Shown piece by piece: positions 16,515 to 25,242 of a stretch of 64,000 nucleotides of DNA. Source of the stretch: Cupriavidus neocaledonicus (lineage in GTDB: Bacteria; Pseudomonadota; Gammaproteobacteria; Burkholderiales; Burkholderiaceae). The stretch is from contig NZ_AQUR01000099.1 in assembly GCF_000372525.1 (NCBI RefSeq), positions 96,322 to 160,321 on the forward strand, given 5' to 3'. How positions within the stretch are numbered: the stretch's first letter is position 1; each line of letters begins with the position of its first letter. The translations under genes and the position numbers were made by a program. The notes under the pieces were generated by a model that worked only from the letters and a program-made list of their open reading frames with translations, made no database searches and was not told where the DNA came from.

Positions 16515-17447
16515 ATGGCCAAGCGAGCCAAAGCCATCATCACCTGCGCCCCGACCGGCGCCATCCACACGCCCAGCATGTCGCCCCATTTGCCGGTGAC
16601 TGCCGAAGAGATCGCCACCGCCGCCATCGACGCGGCGCGCGCCGGCGCCGCCATCCTGCACCTGCACGCCCGCGATCCCAAGGACGGACGCCCGTCGCAG
16701 GACCCGGAGCTGTTCCGGCCGTTCCTCGCCAGGATCCGCGCCGAGACCGATGCAGTGATCAATATCACCACCGGCGGCAGCCCGCACATGACCGTCGAGG
16801 AACGCATGCTGCCGGCCACCACCTTCAAGCCGGAGCTGGCTTCGCTGAACATGGGTTCGATGAACTTCGGCCTGTTCCCGATGCTGGAGCGCTTCAAGGA
16901 CTTCCGTCACGACTGGGAGCGCGAGCACCTGGAGAACAGCCGCAACCTGATCTTCAAGAACACCTACCAGGACATCGAGAACATCCTGCGCATCGGCAAT
17001 GCCAACGGCACGCGCTTCGAGTTCGAGTGCTATGACATCAGCCATCTCTACAACCTGCGGCACTTCCTTGACCGTGGGCTGGTCAAGGGTCCGGTGTTCA
17101 TCCAGTCGGTGTTCGGCATCCTGGGCGGCATCGGCCCCGATCCTGAAGACCTGATGCACATGCACCGCACCGCGCAGCGCCTGTTCGGCGACCAGTTCCG
17201 CTGGTCGATCCTGGGCGCCGGCCGCAACCAGATCCCGCTGGCCACCATCGGCGCGGCGATGGGCGCCAACGTGCGGGTCGGCCTGGAGGACTCGCTGTGG
17301 ATCGGCCCCGGCCAGCTGGCCGCATCGAGCGCCGAGCAGGTCAAACGCATCCGCACCGTGCTGGAAGCGCTGAACATCGACGTCGCCACGCCCGACGAAG
17401 CCCGCGACATCCTCGACCTCAAGGGCGCCGCAGGCACCGCATTCTGA
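16515..17447 (+). CDS. Beta-keto acid cleavage enzyme (BKACE, DUF849)
   Basis: 310-residue TIM-barrel protein of the 3-keto-5-aminohexanoate cleavage family. Blocks are TCAPTGAIHTPSMSPHLPVT, the zinc ligands H49 and H51 in HLHARDP, NITTGGSPHMTVEERM, FECYDISH and VRVGLEDSLW with the third zinc ligand Glu. The family condenses a beta-keto acid with acetyl-CoA to give acetoacetate and a new CoA ester. The natural substrate varies among subgroups and cannot be fixed here. The ATG is preceded by AAGGGA. It lies between the SDR and an MFS transporter. Confidence 0.92.
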   Translation: MAKRAKAIITCAPTGAIHTPSMSPHLPVTAEEIATAAIDAARAGAAILHLHARDPKDGRPSQDPELFRPFLARIRAETDAVINITTGGSPHMTVEERMLPATTFKPELASLNMGSMNFGLFPMLERFKDFRHDWEREHLENSRNLIFKNTYQDIENILRIGNANGTRFEFECYDISHLYNLRHFLDRGLVKGPVFIQSVFGILGGIGPDPEDLMHMHRTAQRLFGDQFRWSILGAGRNQIPLATIGAAMGANVRVGLEDSLWIGPGQLAASSAEQVKRIRTVLEALNIDVATPDEARDILDLKGAAGTAF

Positions 17448-17566
17448 ACCGCCGGGCCGCCATGGCGCGGCCCGGGCAGGCATCGATCACCGAAGACATC
17501 AAACAGGCCGAACGGCAAGCCCGCGCCACGGGCGCGGCGCCGTATCCGCCGATGGAGACCACGCAC

Positions 17567-18874
17567 ATGCAGACCGTACCCGCCTCGGGCGCACCGCCGC
17601 TGGACGCGCCCACCGACCGCCCGCTGACCGCGCTACTGTTCCGCAAGCTCATGCCCTTGCTGGTGCTGTCATACGTGATCAGCTTCCTGGACCGCACCAA
17701 TATCGCGTTGGCCAAGACGCACATCGCGGTCGACCTGAACATCTCGGCCGCGGCCTACGGGCTGGGCGCCGGCCTGTTCTTCCTCAGCTATGCCTTCCTG
17801 GAAATCCCGAGCAACCTGATCATGCACCGGGTCGGCGCCCGCTTCTGGATCACCCGGATCATGGTGACATGGGGCCTGCTGTCGGCGGCGATGGCCTTTG
17901 TCCAGGGCGAGACGTCCTTCTACATCATGCGCGTGCTGCTGGGCGCGGCCGAGGCGGGACTGTTCCCCGGCGTGATGCTCTACCTGACCTACTGGTTCGG
18001 CCGCGAAGATCGCGCGCGGGCGGTGGGCTACTTCCTGCTCGGTGTCTGCATCGCCAACATCGTCAGCGGCCCGCTGGGCGGCGCACTGCTGGCGATGGAC
18101 GGCATTTGGGGCTTCAAGGGCTGGCAATGGATGTTCGTGCTCGAGGGCCTGCCCGCCGTGTTCCTGGCCGCCGTGGTCTGGAAGAAGCTGCCCGACGGAC
18201 CGGACAGCGCGCCATGGTTGACTCCGGCACAGGCCCAGGCCGTGCGCAGCCGACTTGCCGCCGAAGCTGCCGATGCCAGCACCGGCAAGGCCGGACACTC
18301 CTTCCTTGGCGCCATGCGTGATCCGCAGGTGTGGCTGGCGATCTTCATCTACTTCTGCCACCAGATCTCGATCTACACGGTGATCTTCTTCCTGCCGGGC
18401 ATCATCGGCACCTATGGCAAGCTGACGTCCGTGGAGATCGGCCTGCTCAATTCCCTGCCTTGGATCGCTGCCGCCATCGGCGCCGCCTGGCTGCCCCGCC
18501 ATGCCAACACCCCGGGCCGCGGCCGCCGACTGCTGTGCCTGGGCCTGGCCGTGATGGCTGGCGGCCTGCTGATCGCCGCCTTCGCCGGCCCGGTGATCGC
18601 GCTGGCGGGCTTCTCGCTGACCGCGATGATGTTCTTCGTGGTGCAGTCGATCGTGTTCCTGTTTCCGTCGTCGCGGCTGAAGGGTGTGGCCCTGGCCGGC
18701 GGGCTGGCGCTGATCAATACCTGTGGGCTGATTGGGGGATTCATCGGGCCGTCGGTGATGGGGCTGATCGAACAGGCGACCGGGAGCACGCGTAATGGAC
18801 TGATCATCATGGCGGCGCTGCTGTTGGTGGCGTGTGCGGTGGCGCCTGCGTTGCGGCAGGGGCAGGAGCGATGA
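17567..18874 (+). CDS. MFS transporter, anion:cation symporter type
   Basis: 435 residues with twelve hydrophobic helices in two halves. The first half has SFLDRTNIALAKTHIAVDLN, the pattern of the ACS family that imports organic acids such as 4-hydroxyphenylacetate, phthalate or hexuronates. GGAG at 17554-17557 places the start at ATG 17567, though ATG 17552 is possible. It probably imports the substrate of the SDR/BKACE pair. The gene converges on the next one with a 22-base gap. Confidence 0.9.
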   Translation: MQTVPASGAPPLDAPTDRPLTALLFRKLMPLLVLSYVISFLDRTNIALAKTHIAVDLNISAAAYGLGAGLFFLSYAFLEIPSNLIMHRVGARFWITRIMVTWGLLSAAMAFVQGETSFYIMRVLLGAAEAGLFPGVMLYLTYWFGREDRARAVGYFLLGVCIANIVSGPLGGALLAMDGIWGFKGWQWMFVLEGLPAVFLAAVVWKKLPDGPDSAPWLTPAQAQAVRSRLAAEAADASTGKAGHSFLGAMRDPQVWLAIFIYFCHQISIYTVIFFLPGIIGTYGKLTSVEIGLLNSLPWIAAAIGAAWLPRHANTPGRGRRLLCLGLAVMAGGLLIAAFAGPVIALAGFSLTAMMFFVVQSIVFLFPSSRLKGVALAGGLALINTCGLIGGFIGPSVMGLIEQATGSTRNGLIIMAALLLVACAVAPALRQGQER

Positions 18875-18896
18875 CGGGAGGTGCCGGGGAGCTTGC

Positions 18897-20246
18897 TCAA
18901 TCGCCTGGAGATCGCCTACGTGTTTCGCGGTAGTACATCTTCCCGTTGCGTAGGCGACCTGTCGTGATACTGACCCACTCGCCATTCGCGTACTCATCCT
19001 TGCTGGAGACAAGCGTCAGCTTGCCACGCACGTAACGATAAACCTCGGAATAGTGGCTGCAACAGCTGCCCCGCTGCGCGCTGTGAACGGTCCGCGTCTT
19101 TGGGTCGATCCACAGCTGCGGAAGCTCTGACAGTTCCTGGGAGAAACTGAACCGGTGCCGTACCGGGTCGTACAGGAACACGTTCGTCGTACTGTTCGGG
19201 CCGGCGCCGCCGGACATGCCGTGTATCGCAATATCCGGATGGCCGTCGAAGTTGGCGTCTACCACATCGATCGCTTCCTCCGCCAGCACATAGGCGCCAT
19301 CCGATTCGAAATCGCGCAGTACCTGCAGGCGGTCGCCGCTGTGGCGCGACAACACTTCAATGGCAACCGGCCGTGGTCCATCCGTGTGACTGTCGCCGGG
19401 CACTAGGCCCACGCGAAAGCGGAAGTCACGCGTCGTGGCACGCTGCGCCAGCCACTGCACAGGAACAAAATCGTCGCGGTCGATCCACCCATGGCGAGCA
19501 GTGCCATGTTCGAAGTAATCTACCTCGAACCATTCCGACTGACGGTCCAGCACTGCGACAAACGTTCCGGCCTTCAGTTCAGAGCGGCTCTCAGTCCGCT
19601 CACGCGACGAAAAAACCGGTACGGTGTTTTCCAGAAAGAGAATGTCCTGATAAGGACGTACTTTTTCCAGCGTAAAGCGGTCGGCACGGTAAGTGACCTC
19701 CACGCGGTGGACCGATTTGCCATTGGCGGCAGAGTCACACACGCCGAGCAGGCAGCCGATCCTGTCATCCTGAGTGGGTATACGTTCCGGCGGAATAAGA
19801 ATGCCGTCCAGGTCCCGTCGCCGCGGCGGCCGCCGCAGGATAAAGCTTGCTAGTGTCCGATCGGCCAGTGCTTCCTCGCCAGCGCAGAACGGATCAGAGA
19901 CCGAATAATCGTTGCGGCCTGGAAGCGCATAGGCCACGCAAAACCGATTGCCCTCGTCAGCTTCGGCCTGGTAGCCGTCCGCCGTCACGAACAGCACTCT
20001 GTTGCGCTCCGCTTCCCCGTATCTCGCTTCGCGCGACACCGCCGCATGCGTGACACCGGCCGCCGCCGGCAAAGCATGCTCGAATCGCTCTTCGATGCGT
20101 TCTCCCGGCGCCGCTTGCGCGCGTTGCGCGGCGGTCAGGTAGGAACCGGCGTCAACGCGGTAGATGCCAGGCGTCAACGCGGCACCATAAGCGTGACCGC
20201 CAAGAGCCGCGCCGAGCATCAGCAGCGCGAGAATCAATGTCTTCAT
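18897..20246 (-). CDS. Secreted protein with SH3-like and XAC2610-like regions
   Basis: 449 residues starting at ATG 20246 with a signal peptide (MKTLILALLMLGAALGGHA). An SH3-like stretch (LKAGTFVAVLDRQSEWFEVD ... GWIDRDDFVPVQW) is in the middle. The C-terminal part has an EF-hand-like loop DANFDGHPDIAIHG and QRGSCCSHYSEVYRY, like the XAC2610 group of periplasmic proteins. Its location directly divergent from vgrG suggests a link with the type VI module, perhaps as a periplasmic protective factor. That role is a guess. Confidence 0.6.
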   Translation of the reverse strand: MKTLILALLMLGAALGGHAYGAALTPGIYRVDAGSYLTAAQRAQAAPGERIEERFEHALPAAAGVTHAAVSREARYGEAERNRVLFVTADGYQAEADEGNRFCVAYALPGRNDYSVSDPFCAGEEALADRTLASFILRRPPRRRDLDGILIPPERIPTQDDRIGCLLGVCDSAANGKSVHRVEVTYRADRFTLEKVRPYQDILFLENTVPVFSSRERTESRSELKAGTFVAVLDRQSEWFEVDYFEHGTARHGWIDRDDFVPVQWLAQRATTRDFRFRVGLVPGDSHTDGPRPVAIEVLSRHSGDRLQVLRDFESDGAYVLAEEAIDVVDANFDGHPDIAIHGMSGGAGPNSTTNVFLYDPVRHRFSFSQELSELPQLWIDPKTRTVHSAQRGSCCSHYSEVYRYVRGKLTLVSSKDEYANGEWVSITTGRLRNGKMYYRETRRRSPGD

Positions 20247-20502
20247 GGGCGAAGGCTCGGAAAGTGAATGCGTTTCCCACATCGGAGCCGACGTTATATC
20301 GGCGCCCCCATCCGGCCGCAACGCTGTCTGCACAGATTCAGCAGCGAAGTAAGGTTTTTCTGAGGCCACATGCCTCATCCCAGACGGAGAAAGTAACAGC
20401 GCAAAAATAACAAGCCCGATCTTGATCTGGATAAATGATCTCCTTATCGCTTTGTGGAACTAATGGCGTTCCTTTCCCGGCAATGGGTTTCATCCAAGTG
20501 CT

Positions 20503-23400
20503 ATGGACGCCGCAGCCCTGTTTAAGAACCTGTTTTCGCCGGTTCGCCGCCTCTATTCGCTCGACGGCACCGGCCCGCTCGAGGCGCTGGCAATCGAGGC
20601 GTGGATCGGCCGCGAAGCGATATCCTCACTCTTTGAATGGCGCATCGTTGCGGTCAGCGCCAATCCTTCGCTGTCACTGGATGCGTTTCTCGGCCAGCGC
20701 TTGACGTTGTTGACCACCCTGGCCGGCGGCGGCCAGGCGGCGCGCACCGGGCTTGTACGCCAGGCGGAGAAGCTGGGTGCCGATGGCGGCCTCGCGCGTT
20801 ACCGGCTGACCGTGGTGCCGTGGCTGTGGCTGACCACCCAGCAGCGCCACAGCCAGGTGTTCCAGCAACGCACGCTTCACAGCATCATCGACGAGGTGCT
20901 GCGCCCCTACGCGCCCTATGCAAGCTGGCGCTATGCGCCCGGTGCTTTGGCGCGGATCGGCGCGGACCGCAAATGGCCGCATATCGCGCAGTTCCGCGAG
21001 ACTGACTATCACTTCCTGTCGCGGCTGATGGCCGAGGCGGGCCTTGGATACACCGTCGTGGAAGACCAGCAAGCGCCGCATCGCCACACGGTGCTGATCT
21101 TTGCCCACAGTGCAAACTTGGACGAAGACCCTGAATCCGCGGCAGCCGACGGTATCCGCTACCACCGCGCTCATAGCCAGCAGGCTACCGACGCCATCCA
21201 GCAGCTGACCTGCGAAACGCGTTCTGCAATCCCCGGCGTTGCCGTCACGGCGTGGGATGCCGAGGCCAAAAGCACCGTGCGCGGCCACGCCCCGGCACGC
21301 TTCGGCGCAATGCAAGGCATGCCCGATGCCTACCTGTCAGTGAGCCCGTCGCTGGCGCCGGACGCCGAGGCCGCACAACGGGTTGCCGAGCAAGTGATGG
21401 AGGCAATCGAAGCGCGCGCGCTGCTGTTCACCGGTGCCGCCACCGTGCGCAGCTTGCGCGCCGGCACCCGTCTCGCCGTCATCGGCTGCCCTCACTTGCC
21501 GCCGCTGGAAAACCCTGCCGGCGGCTATCCCTTGCTGCTCGACGCCGTCGAGCACTGCGGCTTCAACAACCTGGGGCACAACACACATGCCGAGCTCTCG
21601 AAGCTTCTGGGCGCACCCGAAGCCGCGCTGACCCTGGACAACGCCCCGGACGCACCAGAATCGACGGGCGAGATCCTGGGCTTGCTGGCACCGCCGCCCA
21701 TGCCGGCACGCGACGCTGCGCCGCCACAGTTGCTTGCCGTGGCCCGCGAACACGGCTATGGCGCGCTGTTCCGCGCCTTCGACGCGCGCCGGCCGTGGCG
21801 CGCATCAGTCCTCGGTGCGGACTGCCCGCGCTTGTACAGCCGCCCGGTACCACTGGGCGTGCACACCGCCATCGTCGTGGGGCCGGATGGACAGACGCTT
21901 GCCGACGGCAACGCCGAGCACCACGTCAGCCCAAGGGGGCATGTGCGGGTGCGGTTCCACTGGCAGCTCGGCGAACGCGCCGACGACCGCAGCAGCCGCT
22001 GGATCCGCGTGGCGCAGCGCCAGGCTGGCGCCGGCATGGGCTGGCAGTGGCTACCGCGCATCGGCCAGGAGGTGCTGGTCAAGTTCACCGACGACGATAT
22101 CGACCAGCCCTTTGTGCTGGCAGCGGTGTACAACGGTCAGGGCGAAGCGGGCATCGCGCCGACACCAAGCGGTCGGACATTGAGCGGCACGGCGTTCTCG
22201 CAACCCTATGACGCCCAGAGCCTGTATGCGCAGGGCAGCGACACCCACGGCAGCGCGCAGGGCAACCTCGCCCAGGGCAACAGCCCGCCCTGGCACGGCA
22301 TGAACCCTGACGCGCGAGGGCACCGCAACGCCGCAGCAATGACCGGCTTCAAGAGCCAGGAGCACGGCGGCACAGGCCATAACGAACTGATGCTGGACGA
22401 CAGCGATGCGCAACTGCGGGCGCAGCTGGCCACCACGCAAGCGGCGACACAGCTGAACCTCGGCCACGTGGTGCACCAGCAGGACAACCGTCGCGGCAGC
22501 TTCCGCGGACAGGGCTTCGAGTTGCGCACCGATGGCTACGCCGCCGTGCGCGGACGGGCAGGACTGCTGCTGACCACCTACCGCGATGCCATCACCGGCC
22601 GGGCCCTGCCGACCGGGGACAACGCGGCCGGCATCGCACTGTTGCGACAGGGCAGCAACCTCGCACGCACCCTGGGCGAAGCGGCGGCCGTACACCAGGT
22701 GCCACCGCTTAGCGTCGCTGCCGACGACCAGGCGCCGCTGCCGGTACAGGTCCGGGCGGCCGCCGGCATGGTCGACGGCAAGCACTTCGAGGCTGCACTG
22801 GCCGATGCCGCCGCCGGCAACACCGCCACGACCTCCGGCAAGGTCCCGCACCAGGCCGAACCCATGGTCCACCTGAGCGGCCGCGCCGGAATTGCAATGG
22901 TGGCGGGCCAGGACCTGCAACTTGCCAACGGCGAAAGCGCGGCACTGCTCAGCGGACAGGACCACAACGTAGTCGTGGCAGGCCAGGCGCGCGTGCATGC
23001 CGGGCAAGCCATCGGCATTGCAGCCGGACTCTCTGCCGCCGGCGAAGGCAACGTCGGCCTGCAAATGACCGCCGGGCAGGACGATATCGACCTCCAGGCG
23101 CAGCACGACCTGCTGAAGCTCGCGGCCCGCGAAGACCTGGTGATCGTTTCCGCCAATATGAACGTCGATTTTGCGTCGGCGAAACGCATTCGCCTGGCCA
23201 CGGCTGGCGGTGCCTCGATCACGCTGGAGGGCGGCAATATCACCGTCGAGTGCCCGGGGCCGATCACCTACAAGGCCGCGCAGCGCAAGTTCGAGGGGCC
23301 GGTGGATACGCCCTATCCGTTGCCGGTATTCCCGCAGAAGGCGTGCCTCGACTGCCTGCTCAAAGCGGCTGCAGCCGGCACGCACCTCGCAGCCGTGTAG
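20503..23400 (+). CDS. vgrG: Type VI secretion tip protein VgrG
   Basis: 965 residues. The gp27-like base occupies about 1-380 (Rhs/Vgr family, e.g. RQTDYHFLSRLMAEAGLGY-type block: RETDYHFLSRLMAEAGLGYT), followed by the gp5-like OB and needle region with VRVRFHWQLGE and SRWIRVAQRQAGAGMGWQWL. A DUF2345 extension (from about 690) continues the needle. It forms the spike of the type VI tail and carries effectors. No tail-tube, sheath or membrane-complex gene is in the window, so this is an orphan VgrG island. The RBS is weak. Confidence 0.93.
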   Translation: MDAAALFKNLFSPVRRLYSLDGTGPLEALAIEAWIGREAISSLFEWRIVAVSANPSLSLDAFLGQRLTLLTTLAGGGQAARTGLVRQAEKLGADGGLARYRLTVVPWLWLTTQQRHSQVFQQRTLHSIIDEVLRPYAPYASWRYAPGALARIGADRKWPHIAQFRETDYHFLSRLMAEAGLGYTVVEDQQAPHRHTVLIFAHSANLDEDPESAAADGIRYHRAHSQQATDAIQQLTCETRSAIPGVAVTAWDAEAKSTVRGHAPARFGAMQGMPDAYLSVSPSLAPDAEAAQRVAEQVMEAIEARALLFTGAATVRSLRAGTRLAVIGCPHLPPLENPAGGYPLLLDAVEHCGFNNLGHNTHAELSKLLGAPEAALTLDNAPDAPESTGEILGLLAPPPMPARDAAPPQLLAVAREHGYGALFRAFDARRPWRASVLGADCPRLYSRPVPLGVHTAIVVGPDGQTLADGNAEHHVSPRGHVRVRFHWQLGERADDRSSRWIRVAQRQAGAGMGWQWLPRIGQEVLVKFTDDDIDQPFVLAAVYNGQGEAGIAPTPSGRTLSGTAFSQPYDAQSLYAQGSDTHGSAQGNLAQGNSPPWHGMNPDARGHRNAAAMTGFKSQEHGGTGHNELMLDDSDAQLRAQLATTQAATQLNLGHVVHQQDNRRGSFRGQGFELRTDGYAAVRGRAGLLLTTYRDAITGRALPTGDNAAGIALLRQGSNLARTLGEAAAVHQVPPLSVAADDQAPLPVQVRAAAGMVDGKHFEAALADAAAGNTATTSGKVPHQAEPMVHLSGRAGIAMVAGQDLQLANGESAALLSGQDHNVVVAGQARVHAGQAIGIAAGLSAAGEGNVGLQMTAGQDDIDLQAQHDLLKLAAREDLVIVSANMNVDFASAKRIRLATAGGASITLEGGNITVECPGPITYKAAQRKFEGPVDTPYPLPVFPQKACLDCLLKAAAAGTHLAAV

Positions 23401-23420
23401 AAGCCATTGCCGGAGCTCTT

Positions 23421-24314
23421 ATGTATTACGCAGTCGAGTCGCGCGATCCCGGGATATGGCTGGATGGGCTGCTACGACGCATCGACGGTGCGCCCGGCGT
23501 CCACTGGTCGGCGCTGATCGATGGTGTTTTTGACCATGAGGGCAAGCCCTTCGCGGCACCGGTCCATCGCTATCCGCTGTACGGCGATACCGGCGCACTG
23601 TGCGAACTCGTGCCGGCCTCGCCTTACCTGTTGCCGCTTGACGGCATGGCCAGTGTCGAGCGGCGCGCCTTGCTGGCAGCCCTGGGTACGCATTGCCAGG
23701 GGCGGCCGATGCTGAGCTTCGTGGCTTCATGGCAATCCGCAGAGCGCCTGGTTAAGCTGTGGCAGCCCTGCCTGCAGCCGGTAATTGCAGGCGACGACAC
23801 GCCCTATCTGCTGCGCTTTGCCGATACGCGCGTATTGTCGGCGCTGCCTGTGGTCTTGAGCCTGGAAGGATGGAATCGACTGACTGCGCCTCTTGCGCAG
23901 TGGCACCTTGTAAATCGCCAAGGTGGGCTCGACGTGCTGGCGCTCACCGAGCCAAGGGCGGAACTTGAGGCATACCGCGACGAGCCACTGATGCTGTCCC
24001 AGGAAGAGCTGGACCGAATGCTCGATGCGGCCATGCCAGATGCTGTGCTCGACTTGATGTACCGGGAGGCGCTCCTGCCCGATATTGGGAAGGCAGAAGC
24101 GTATCGCCTCGTGGCGCGGTGCTGTGAGGTGGCGAGGATGCATCAGGCCGAAGCAGCGCCGGATATCGCTCTGCTTGCGCTTTATGCTATGGCGAAGGGG
24201 GAGGCAAGTCTGGAGGGGCCGGAGTTTCTGCAATGGCTGGCTGGATCGCGCCAATCGGGCTCGGCGTGGCGGGAATACTTGCTATCGGCGCTAGGCGATG
24301 GAGGTGTGCTGTGA
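23421..24314 (+). CDS. DUF4123 type VI effector adaptor/chaperone
   Basis: 297 residues. The N-terminal two-thirds fit DUF4123 (WSALIDGVFDHEGKPF, YPLYGDTGALCELVPASPYL, GRPMLSFVASWQS). Such proteins load a particular effector onto its VgrG and are nearly always encoded between the two, as here. The start at ATG 23421 is 20 bases after the vgrG stop. Its cargo should be the DUF2235 lipase encoded downstream. Confidence 0.87.
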   Translation: MYYAVESRDPGIWLDGLLRRIDGAPGVHWSALIDGVFDHEGKPFAAPVHRYPLYGDTGALCELVPASPYLLPLDGMASVERRALLAALGTHCQGRPMLSFVASWQSAERLVKLWQPCLQPVIAGDDTPYLLRFADTRVLSALPVVLSLEGWNRLTAPLAQWHLVNRQGGLDVLALTEPRAELEAYRDEPLMLSQEELDRMLDAAMPDAVLDLMYREALLPDIGKAEAYRLVARCCEVARMHQAEAAPDIALLALYAMAKGEASLEGPEFLQWLAGSRQSGSAWREYLLSALGDGGVL

Positions 24315-24523
24315 TGGCGTTGGAAAAAAAGACAGGTGCTGCGGCTATCGTTGCTGTTGCGACGGTGTTGGCGCACTGCTTGAAGCGACGGCCTCCGAAG
24401 GAGCGACAGCTATGCGATCACCCCGAATTGCGTGATTCCCTGAACGCCCCGAGCAAGCCTGGTGGCGAGGGCAATCAGCCCATTTTTAAATGGTTTGTGG
24501 CCTCAGGCCGTCAATTCCTCTAG
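24314..24523 (+). CDS. Small hypothetical protein in type VI module
   Basis: 69 residues, with an ATG that overlaps the stop of the DUF4123 gene (TGATG), which suggests coupling. One short hydrophobic stretch (AAAIVAVATVLAHC) is followed by a polar tail with several charged residues. No family was recognised. It may be a small accessory membrane protein or a chance frame; the tight overlap is the main evidence. Confidence 0.45.
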   Translation: MALEKKTGAAAIVAVATVLAHCLKRRPPKERQLCDHPELRDSLNAPSKPGGEGNQPIFKWFVASGRQFL

Positions 24524-24589
24524 ATCGCAGCCCCATGATCATCGCCGACTGTGCGCCGCAGCGCCCTAACCTAAGCCGTTCAGACAACA

Positions 24590-25180
24590 ATGATGCTCAC
24601 AAGAATGCTTAGATCCCTATTCCTTGTATTCCTAGCCGCAGCGATGTTCGGCCTTGCCTCGTGCAGCAAAGCTGAAGCGCCGAAGCACGCCGTCGTGGAC
24701 GAAGACTCGCTCGGCGGCCAGATCGGCGTGATCAACTACACCGACGTGCCGATCGGCGTAGTTTATGTGAATGGGCAATGGGCTGGATCGATGGTGCCAC
24801 ACAACGGGGGAACCAGTTGGACAGGCAGCATTGCCGTACCAAAAAAATGGGATCCCGCCTTCAAGGTTACGATCAAATGGAGTGATGACGAACTCTACAA
24901 AAAAGACAGGAAGGCGCTTTACGTCAAACAGGTCCCTGTCGAGAAGTATCCACCCGAGGATGCCTCATTCTTTTACGTCGCGTTCTTCCCCAATCACGAG
25001 GTCAAGCTGTATTTGACTCGCTGGCTTCCAGGCTGGGAAGGCGACCCATACCAGCTGGAAGATCCAACAGATGCCTGTCTGAAGCGGAAGCCGTCTGCGG
25101 AAAAAGAAACCTGTTATGCGCCTGAATTCCGCGAAGAGTACCGGTCGTTGCAAAAACAGCAGAAGCTTCAGCATAGATAG
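24590..25180 (+). CDS. DUF3304-like lipoprotein
   Basis: 196 residues with a lipoprotein signal ending in lipobox LASC (Cys 25). The mature part begins GQIGVINYTDVPIGVVYVNG and contains WSDDELYKKDRKALYVKQVP and EVKLYLTRWLPGW, the layout of DUF3304 proteins, which often accompany Tle lipases and VgrG. An immunity role against the neighbouring lipase is plausible, because Tle immunity proteins act in the periplasm and are often lipoproteins. ATG 24590 and ATG 24593 are both possible starts. Confidence 0.75.
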   Translation: MMLTRMLRSLFLVFLAAAMFGLASCSKAEAPKHAVVDEDSLGGQIGVINYTDVPIGVVYVNGQWAGSMVPHNGGTSWTGSIAVPKKWDPAFKVTIKWSDDELYKKDRKALYVKQVPVEKYPPEDASFFYVAFFPNHEVKLYLTRWLPGWEGDPYQLEDPTDACLKRKPSAEKETCYAPEFREEYRSLQKQQKLQHR

Positions 25181-25242
25181 AGAATCGTCCTTGCGGGACC
25201 GAGACTTGGGCTCGCCGCGTTCCAAATCTACGTTGCTACAGC

